10,052 nt of DNA from assembly GCA_023433185.1 (NCBI GenBank), contig JAEZEN010000062.1, forward strand, positions 1-10,052. Direction: 5' to 3'. Below the pieces are notes generated by a model. The model had not been told where the DNA came from. It made no database searches and saw only the letters and a list, made by a program, of their open reading frames with translations. The DNA is from Pseudomonadota bacterium. Lineage in GTDB: Bacteria > Pseudomonadota > Alphaproteobacteria > Rhizobiales > Kaistiaceae. Positions 5,283-10,052 of the stretch are shown here, piece by piece (positions within the stretch are counted from its first letter, which is position 1; every line of letters starts with the position of its first letter). Position numbers and translations under genes: made by a program.

Positions 5283-7543
5283 TCCGCGGCCTCCGCGTAG
5301 CTGACCACGAGCGCCTCGGGCGCCGCGCCGTCGACCGTGAGCGAGGTCTCGATGGCGTAGATCAGGGCGACCCGCGCGTGGAAGCGCGAGCCCATCGCCT
5401 CGCCGTGCTGGGGCACCACCACCGGCTCCGGCAGTTCTCCCTGCGCGTGGCGCGCGGCGTTGAAGCCGAGGGCGCGGTAGTGGCCGAGATTGGTGATCGG
5501 GGCGTTGGAGAACAGTTCGAGGTTGTTGTGCGGCAGGCGGTCGGCATGGTGGATCACCGCGGTGCCCTTGGCCTGGATGCCGATGCCGACCTTCGACCCC
5601 GAGAGCCGCGCGGCCGACAGGCCGAGGAAGGACGTGTCGGCGGTGTGCCGCAGCCGGACGATTCGGGCGACACCGCCGCCCTCCCCGATCCCGGCGACCA
5701 GTGCCTTGAGGAGATCGTCGATGGCGATCCCCGAGAGGGTGCGGAACAGCTTCACGCCGAAGGCCGGCGAGACGCCGATCACCACCTCGCGCGGATCGCT
5801 GCCCACCGTCGCCTCGCCCATGCCGCGGAGCGCGATGCCGCCCGAGACGTGGCGGGCGAATTCGGATTCCTCCGACAGCACGGTCTCGCGGTCGAGCACG
5901 TCGCGGATGCCGTTGATCTCCTGCCGTCGCGCCTCGGAGACCCGGTACCCCGTGCCGGGGCCGAGGTAGTCGTTGGGGTCGTTGACGGCCGAGACCACAC
6001 GACCGTTCCTCACGACCGCGGAGGTCTGCAGGTAGTCGCCAGAGATACGGAGCTTGACGACATAGAGGAGATTCTCGGCCTCCTCCCGGAAGCCGCGGGC
6101 GTCGAGGGCGCGGATCACGTCGAGCACGTTGACGCGCCTTTCCTGGATCGCCTCCGAGATGCGGGCCACCTGGCCGGCGCTGTAGCTTGCGGTCTCGTCC
6201 GACCCCGAGGCGACGACGACGCTCGCCTTCATGTCGCGGGTCGGCTCGGCGAGGCCGAGTTCCTCGAAGACCGCGGCGATCGCGTCGACCGCGCGGACCC
6301 GGAGATCGAGCGCGCGCTCCTCGCCGATCGGCGTGAGCCCGCCGTCGGCCTCGAAGTCCCGCTGGAGGACGAGATAGTCCTCGAGCTCCTCTCCGTTGAG
6401 GAGCGAGGGATTGAACGAATTGTCGTACTTGAGGATCGACCCGAAGCCCGAGCAGATCAGGTCCGAGCCACCGATCAGGTAGGGCAGGATCTTGGCGCCC
6501 ACCCGGATCTCGGACTCGGTCGAGCGCGCGTCGTTGCCCGAAGCGCATTCGAGGTCGAGCCACACGGCGATCAGGTTCTCCGCCATCAGCTCGCGGACGC
6601 CGCCCGGCACCGTCGCCGTCACCGGCGCGCCGTCGATGCCGCCGTTCTGGGTGCCCTGCACGCCCATGGCCCGCTGGAGGCAGAGGCAGCGCGCCTCGAG
6701 ATAGAGGAGCGACTTCGACTCGTGGAAGCCCATCAGCAGCTCCGAGCCGGCACCCGACGTGCACCGCATCTTGATGCCGCGCGAGGCATAGGCGGTGGCG
6801 AGGAACGCCTTCGACCACGGCGTGTCGTCGCCGTCCATGAAGGCATGCTCGGTGCCGTAGACCGAAACCGTCTCGGCATAGGACGTGAAGCCGGCCATGC
6901 CGATCTTCAGTTCCTCCGCCTCCTCGCTCGCGCACTGGAACAGCGTGCCGGCGCGGCCGACCGAAGCGCCGACGCAGCAGGCAACCGCGTTCGACCACGC
7001 GTTCCGCGAGACCCGCATCGTCGTCTCGATCTCGTCGAAGCCCAGGCCGACGGCGATGGCGGCGTCGGCGGCGAGCTGGAGCGGATCGTCCTTGGCGTTG
7101 GTGACGTGGCCCTGGTTGCCCGGCGTCTTCCGCGCCCGCATCTTCGAATAGGCGAACGCGATCTCCATGGCGTTCAGCTCGGCCACCACCTCGGCGAGCT
7201 TGGCCGGCGTCATGCCATGGGCAAGCCGGGTCAGTTCGGTGCGCGGCACATTCATGTCGACAAGCATCCGCGCGATCTGCGCGGACGGCATGGCCATGGC
7301 CTCGGGCGTGACCGCCGGGTCGATATGGTAGCGCGCGACGAAGATGTCGATCATGTCGAAGTCGGCTTCGGCGACGCCGTCGAGCGACACCACGCGACCG
7401 TCGACGATCCCGATGCCGGGCTTGGGATCGTGCGGGCTATGGAAGGCAGCGAAGCCGTTCTCCGCGTCCTCGACGGCGAACCGGTCGAGCCGCAGCGGTC
7501 GATCGTCCCAGTCCGCGAAGCGCCGCCACCGGTTCGCACCCAT
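5279..7543 (-). CDS. B12-dependent diol/glycerol dehydratase, fused large and medium subunits
   Basis: This is the catalytic chain of an adenosylcobalamin-dependent dehydratase, which turns a 1,2-diol (propanediol, glycerol or a related compound) into an aldehyde and water by a radical route. The 754 residues join two subunits that are separate in enteric bacteria. Residues 1 to about 550 match PduC, and about 575-754 match PduD (EVVIGVSP, then RLSGSKVGIGIQAKGTAVIH near 646-665). By alignment from memory with the Klebsiella enzyme at a constant offset of +3, the active-site residues are all kept: Gln144, His146, Glu173, Glu224, Gln299, Asp338 and Ser365. The linker region at about 550-575 is short and charged. 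The start ATG at 7543 has an excellent ribosome site (GGGAGG, 7 nt away). The small subunit gene overlaps the 3' end by 4 bp. The gene is transcribed divergently from the SIS-domain gene. The exact diol substrate cannot be read from sequence. Confidence 0.95.
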   Translation of the reverse strand: MGANRWRRFADWDDRPLRLDRFAVEDAENGFAAFHSPHDPKPGIGIVDGRVVSLDGVAEADFDMIDIFVARYHIDPAVTPEAMAMPSAQIARMLVDMNVPRTELTRLAHGMTPAKLAEVVAELNAMEIAFAYSKMRARKTPGNQGHVTNAKDDPLQLAADAAIAVGLGFDEIETTMRVSRNAWSNAVACCVGASVGRAGTLFQCASEEAEELKIGMAGFTSYAETVSVYGTEHAFMDGDDTPWSKAFLATAYASRGIKMRCTSGAGSELLMGFHESKSLLYLEARCLCLQRAMGVQGTQNGGIDGAPVTATVPGGVRELMAENLIAVWLDLECASGNDARSTESEIRVGAKILPYLIGGSDLICSGFGSILKYDNSFNPSLLNGEELEDYLVLQRDFEADGGLTPIGEERALDLRVRAVDAIAAVFEELGLAEPTRDMKASVVVASGSDETASYSAGQVARISEAIQERRVNVLDVIRALDARGFREEAENLLYVVKLRISGDYLQTSAVVRNGRVVSAVNDPNDYLGPGTGYRVSEARRQEINGIRDVLDRETVLSEESEFARHVSGGIALRGMGEATVGSDPREVVIGVSPAFGVKLFRTLSGIAIDDLLKALVAGIGEGGGVARIVRLRHTADTSFLGLSAARLSGSKVGIGIQAKGTAVIHHADRLPHNNLELFSNAPITNLGHYRALGFNAARHAQGELPEPVVVPQHGEAMGSRFHARVALIYAIETSLTVDGAAPEALVVSYAEAAE

Positions 7544-7550
7544 CAACGCA

Positions 7551-7556
7551 CCTCCC
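7551..7556 (-). promoter_or_regulatory. Ribosome binding site of the dehydratase gene
   Basis: GGGAGG on the minus strand, 7 nt before the ATG at 7543. It fixes this start over an in-frame TTG at 7612, which would add 23 residues unlike the family. Confidence 0.75.
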
Positions 7557-7588
7557 GTCGGCGAGCCGTCCGCCGATCGCCCGAGACT

Positions 7589-7640
7589 GACCGGCGCACG
7601 CGCCCCGGTCAACGGGGATCGCGAGGCACCGCGGCCGCGG
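7589..7640. promoter_or_regulatory. Operator-like dyads in the divergent control region
   Basis: The 174-bp gap between the divergent dehydratase and SIS genes contains two strong symmetric sites. One is an inverted repeat at 7589-7610 (GACCGG and CCGGTC around a 10-bp centre that itself contains GC...GC symmetry). The other is a perfect 12-bp palindrome, CCGCGGCCGCGG, at 7629-7640. Divergent catabolic operons are commonly controlled from such a shared region, but no regulator gene is in the window and GC-rich palindromes arise easily by chance. Confidence 0.35.
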
Positions 7641-7655
7641 GGCGCGGGCCGGGTC

Positions 7656-7685
7656 TTGACGGCTCCTCCCCTTCCCTCCTACGTC
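7656..7685 (+). promoter_or_regulatory. Candidate promoter for the fructosamine deglycase operon
   Basis: TTGACG at 7656-7661 and TACGTC at 7680-7685, separated by an 18-bp pyrimidine-rich spacer. The -35 box is a 5/6 match, while the -10 box is poor. The resulting leader would be about 25 nt and would include the GGGAGGA ribosome site at 7700-7706. It is a weak call based on position and one good hexamer. Confidence 0.28.
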
Positions 7686-7717
7686 GGGCGGCAAGAAAAG
7701 GGAGGACCGTTTCCGTC

Positions 7718-8728
7718 ATGGCCGATTTCTACGAGCACTTCCTCGAGGTCCAGACCGGCGCCGCCCGGCTCGCGGAGCCGATCGACGCCGCCATCTCGAT
7801 GCTCCTCGAACGAGGTGCCGAGAACGTCTTCTTCCTCGGCACCGGCGGCGCCGCGATCCTGATGCAGCCGGCGGCCCAGATGCTCTCCGCGGGCTCCGTG
7901 TTTCCGGCCTACGCGCCGCTCTCGGCGGAACTGGTGCTCGGCGGCTCGCGCCACCTCGGGCCGAAGTCGATCGTCGTCATCCCGTCCCTCTCCGGCACGA
8001 CCAAGGAGAGCATCGCCGCGATGGACTACTGCAAGGCGCGCGGCGCCACCGTCATCACCCTCGTCGGAAGCGCCGACACCCCGCTCGGCAAGGGCGGCGA
8101 CCACGTCTTCGTCAACGCCGCGGACGACGAGACCTCGACGGAATCGTTCTATCTCCAGTCGCTGTTCCTCGCGCTGTCGATCATGCGCCACCGCGACGGC
8201 TTCGGCGGCTATGCCGCCTTCGTCGAGGACTCGGCGCGCCTGCCCGAGGCGCTGCTCGCCGCCAAGCGCGGCTTCGACGAGAAGGCCGAGGCGTTCGCCG
8301 AGAGCATCAGGGACACGCCCTGGCACATCATCACCGGCGCCGGGGCGATGTGGCCCCAGGCCTTCTACTACGGCATGTGCATCCTCGAAGAGATGCAGTG
8401 GATCCGCACCCGGCCGGTCCACGCGTCCGACTTCTTCCACGGCACGCTGGAACTGGTCGAGCCGGGCGTCAGCGTCATCCTCCTCAAGGGCGAGGACGAA
8501 TACCGGCCCCTCGCCGACCGCCTCGAGGCCTTCGCCCGCGACAAGACCGACCGGCTGACGGTATTCGACACCGCGACGATCGACCTGCCCGGCATCTCCG
8601 CCGGGACCCGCGCGCTGATCTCACCGATCGTTGCCGCGACCGTCCTCGAGCGGGTGAGCGACCACCTCGCACGGATGCGGAACCACCCGCTCACCACCCG
8701 CCGCTACTACCGCCGCGTCGCGTACTGA
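7718..8728 (+). CDS. Fructosamine (fructoselysine-type) 6-phosphate deglycase, SIS domain, FrlB-like
   Basis: This cytosolic sugar-isomerase-fold enzyme should cleave a 6-phosphorylated Amadori product to glucose 6-phosphate and the free amine or amino acid. The 336 residues hold two SIS domains: the first at about 25-170 (FFLGTGGAAILMQ at 38-50 and PSLSGTTKES at 89-98), the second at about 190-325. The match to E. coli FrlB is strongest at CILEEMQWI (221-229), the FFHGTLELVEPG stretch (239-250) and the C-terminus RNHPLTTRRYYRRVAY. Glu225 and His241 have the same spacing (16) as the catalytic Glu and His I recall for Salmonella FraB, so activity is likely. The ATG at 7718 follows GGGAGGA by 11 nt. 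The kinase gene starts 5 bp after its stop. The genuine substrate could be fructosyl-lysine, -asparagine, -glutamine or an opine-like conjugate; I would not assign it more narrowly. Confidence 0.9.
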   Translation: MADFYEHFLEVQTGAARLAEPIDAAISMLLERGAENVFFLGTGGAAILMQPAAQMLSAGSVFPAYAPLSAELVLGGSRHLGPKSIVVIPSLSGTTKESIAAMDYCKARGATVITLVGSADTPLGKGGDHVFVNAADDETSTESFYLQSLFLALSIMRHRDGFGGYAAFVEDSARLPEALLAAKRGFDEKAEAFAESIRDTPWHIITGAGAMWPQAFYYGMCILEEMQWIRTRPVHASDFFHGTLELVEPGVSVILLKGEDEYRPLADRLEAFARDKTDRLTVFDTATIDLPGISAGTRALISPIVAATVLERVSDHLARMRNHPLTTRRYYRRVAY

Positions 8729-8733
8729 TCCCG

Positions 8734-9549
8734 ATGGCCGGGACCGTCGCGGCCACCGTCGGGGACAACTGCATCGACCGCTACCTGCCGCTCGGCCGCA
8801 CCACGGTCGGCGGCAACGCGGTCAATGTCGCGGTGCACCTCGCCCGCCTCGGCATCGGCGCCGCCTATCTCGGCGCAATCGGTGCCGATGCGGAGGGAGA
8901 GCGCGTCCTTGCCGCGCTTCGCGGCTTCGGCGTCGACGTCTCGCATGTGCATTCGCTGCCCGGCATCATGACCGGGACCACCGACATCACCTTCGGGCCT
9001 GGCGGCGAGCGCATCATCGGCCACGAGGAACTGGGCGCCTGCGCCGCCTACCGCCCCTCCGGGGACGAGATGACGCTCCTTGCGGGCATGCGCCACGTCC
9101 ACATCGGCTGGCTCGACGACGGCGGCGCGGTGAAGCGCGCGCTCGTGGCCGCCGGTGTCGACGTCTCGCAGGACCTCTCGGTCACTTCGCCGGCGGCCGG
9201 CCGGAGCCCCGAGGGTCTGGCGGTCGCCTTGGCCTCGGCCGGAGCCTCGCTCGACGAGGGTGAGGCGGTCGCCGCATCGCTCCTCGCCGCGGGCGCCCGC
9301 ACCGCCGTCGTCACCTGCGGCCGGGCGGGCAGCGTCGCGGCGAGCGCCGGCGGCACGGCCCGGATGGATGCCGTACCGGTCGAGGTGGTCGACACGCTCG
9401 GCGCCGGCGACACCTTCATCGCCGGCTTCCTGGCGGGCCGTCTGAGCGGCGAATCCCTCGGAGACTGCCTCCGCAAAGGTCGCGATGCGGCGGCTGCAAC
9501 CTGCGGTCATCTCGGCGGATTCCCACAGGTTCCGGGCCTGCTGAGATGA
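8734..9549 (+). CDS. PfkB-family sugar kinase, fructoselysine 6-kinase (FrlD)-like
   Basis: This ribokinase-family enzyme should phosphorylate an imported fructosyl amine at C6 with ATP, supplying the substrate for the deglycase encoded 5 bp upstream. The 271-residue product is close in length to E. coli FrlD (about 261). Shared features are the N-terminal TVGDNCIDRY (8-17), the sugar-binding GGNAVNVAVHLARLGI (26-41), GVDVSHVH (66-73), and the PfkB C-terminal signature DTLGAGDTF (220-228) with catalytic base Asp226. The anion-hole glycines before Asp226 are intact. The ATG at 8734 lies just after the deglycase stop; no separate ribosome site stands out, so translational coupling is likely. 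The pairing of a FrlB-like and a FrlD-like gene is itself strong evidence for Amadori-compound use. A different PfkB substrate (for example a keto-sugar acid) is possible but less likely given the FrlD-specific N-terminal block. Confidence 0.88.
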   Translation: MAGTVAATVGDNCIDRYLPLGRTTVGGNAVNVAVHLARLGIGAAYLGAIGADAEGERVLAALRGFGVDVSHVHSLPGIMTGTTDITFGPGGERIIGHEELGACAAYRPSGDEMTLLAGMRHVHIGWLDDGGAVKRALVAAGVDVSQDLSVTSPAAGRSPEGLAVALASAGASLDEGEAVAASLLAAGARTAVVTCGRAGSVAASAGGTARMDAVPVEVVDTLGAGDTFIAGFLAGRLSGESLGDCLRKGRDAAAATCGHLGGFPQVPGLLR

Positions 9550-9570
9550 CGCTGACGTGACAGGTTCCGA

Positions 9571-9599
9571 TTGCCGCACCGGTTCCGGTTGGCTACTGT
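9571..9599 (+). promoter_or_regulatory. Candidate promoter with an internal operator-like dyad
   Basis: TTGCCG at 9571-9576 and TACTGT at 9594-9599 are 17 bp apart. Both are partial matches to the vegetative consensus, keeping TTG and the TA...T positions. The spacer contains the inverted repeat ACCGG-TT-CCGGT (9578-9589), placed where a repressor would block RNA polymerase. It would give a leader of about 100 nt for the binding-protein gene at 9710. The call is tentative. Confidence 0.35.
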
Positions 9600-9645
9600 T
9601 CGGACCACGGTCGGCTTGCCGGCCAGGGAGGAACTGATCGTATCC

Positions 9646-9660
9646 ACCCCCCCGTGGGGT
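9646..9660 (+). other. Short hairpin in the binding-protein leader
   Basis: ACCCC at 9646-9650 and GGGGT at 9656-9660 can pair around a 5-nt loop. It lies 50 nt before the start codon of the downstream binding-protein gene and has no T run after it, so it is not a terminator. It may be incidental to the C-tract. Confidence 0.3.
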
Positions 9661-9709
9661 AGTTGTGGCGTCGTCTTGGGGCGGCGCCTGTTAGGGAGGA
9701 CTGACTCAT

Positions 9710-10052
9710 ATGAACACCAAGAGGATGCTGGCCGGCGCGACGGCGCTGTGCCTCCTCGGCAGCATGGGCATCGCCCACGCGGCCGGCGAATTCGACGGCG
9801 TGACGGTCAATCTGATCACCCAGAGCGGTGCCATCCAGGAGCCGCTGCAGCGCCGCGCGCCGGAATTCGAGGCGCTCACCGGGGCCAAGATCAACGTGAT
9901 CGCCGTGCCCTTCTCCGACCTCTACCAGCGGATTCTCACCGACTGGGCGAGCGGCACCAACTCGGTCGACGTCGCTGTCTTCGCACCGCAGTGGATGGTC
10001 GACTACATTAGCGGCGGCTACCTCGAGGACCTGACGGCCCGCGTCGAGGCCG
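9710..10052 (+). CDS. Extracellular solute-binding protein, family 1 (sugar type), 5' part
   Basis: This is a periplasmic binding protein of an ABC importer. Only the first 114 codons are in the window, because the frame continues past the right edge. I translated it from the ATG at 9710, which follows a strong AGGGAGGA site by 9 nt. The N-terminus is a Sec signal peptide (MNTKRMLAGATALCLLGSMG, with likely cleavage after AHA at residue 24). The mature part begins with a beta strand VTVNLITQSG, then the helix-strand pattern APEFEALTGAKINVIAVPF and the DVAVFAPQWMVDYISGGYLEDLT stretch around 88-110. This pattern is characteristic of MalE/UgpB-like family 1 proteins, not of the PotD-like protein encoded at the left of this window. 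It follows the kinase gene after 160 bp, so it may be in the same operon or have its own promoter. A fructosyl amine is the natural ligand guess from its neighbours. Confidence 0.88.
   Translation, partial: MNTKRMLAGATALCLLGSMGIAHAAGEFDGVTVNLITQSGAIQEPLQRRAPEFEALTGAKINVIAVPFSDLYQRILTDWASGTNSVDVAVFAPQWMVDYISGGYLEDLTARVEA

Noticed and set aside
5283..6998. Minus-strand frame that is open far upstream of the small-subunit ATG
   Set aside because: This part overlaps the real large/medium subunit in another frame and is Arg-rich and unlike any family. Only the last 141 codons, from 5282, are a gene.
5378..7717. Very long plus-strand open frame running antisense through the whole dehydratase gene into the SIS gene
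   Set aside because: It is a GC-rich shadow. The translation is Arg/Asp/Glu/His-rich low-complexity sequence with no recognisable motif until the true ATG at 7718, while the minus strand encodes a clearly conserved dehydratase.
7544..7717. Cobalamin riboswitch ahead of the B12-dependent dehydratase
   Set aside because: The gap is short for the full aptamer plus both promoters, and I do not see the conserved B12-box core. Cofactor-using enzymes are also usually controlled by substrate regulators instead.
7679..9579. Long minus-strand frames opposite the deglycase and kinase genes
   Set aside because: The plus strand carries recognisable FrlB-like and FrlD-like proteins. The antisense frames have no conserved motifs.

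Overview
The window is a GC-rich, gene-dense stretch of bacterial DNA, most likely chromosomal or megaplasmid DNA of an alphaproteobacterium of the Rhizobiales (Hyphomicrobiales). The evidence is the codon bias (almost every third position is G or C), ABC importers of the rhizobial accessory type, and a pair of intergenic palindromic repeats (4691-4737, 4786-4830) of a kind I recall as common in that order. The species cannot be named from the sequence. I see no rRNA, tRNA, CRISPR array, transposase or phage gene.

Left part (1-3634, all minus strand, transcribed right to left): a complete-looking PotD-A-B-C type ABC importer operon. Its order is substrate-binding protein, ATPase, permease 1, permease 2, the last cut by the window edge. 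The last three genes are almost contiguous (4-bp overlap, then a 3-bp gap). The binding-protein gene is separated from the ATPase gene by a 97-bp spacer carrying a 12-bp-stem RNA hairpin. The family points to a cationic, amine-like or opine-like solute, but the substrate is unknown.

3635-3973 is a 339-bp gene-free leader for that operon. It contains a nearly perfect 47-bp tandem duplication made of four 23/24-bp sub-motifs. Next comes a minus-strand isochorismatase-family cysteine hydrolase (3974-4666), then a 190-bp spacer with two facing copies of the palindromic repeat.

4857-7543 (minus) encodes an adenosylcobalamin-dependent diol/glycerol dehydratase. The large and medium subunits are fused in one 754-residue protein, and the small subunit overlaps it by 4 bp. 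The seven active-site residues I checked are all present. The small subunit lacks the N-terminal extension of microcompartment enzymes, so this is probably a free cytosolic enzyme. No reactivating factor is encoded in the window.

7544-7717 is a divergent control region. To its right, on the plus strand, lie an FrlB-like fructosamine-6-phosphate deglycase (SIS fold), an FrlD-like PfkB sugar kinase and, after a 160-bp spacer with a candidate promoter and operator-like dyad, the start of a family-1 sugar-type ABC binding protein that runs off the window. Together these look like import, 6-phosphorylation and deglycation of an Amadori compound (fructosyl amine or amino acid), which yields glucose 6-phosphate and a free amine.

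The most interesting feature is the combination: an Amadori-compound cassette divergent from a B12-dependent dehydratase, followed by a small amidase-like hydrolase and a polyamine/opine-type importer. A single catabolic island is a reasonable hypothesis, but the shared pathway is inferred from position only.
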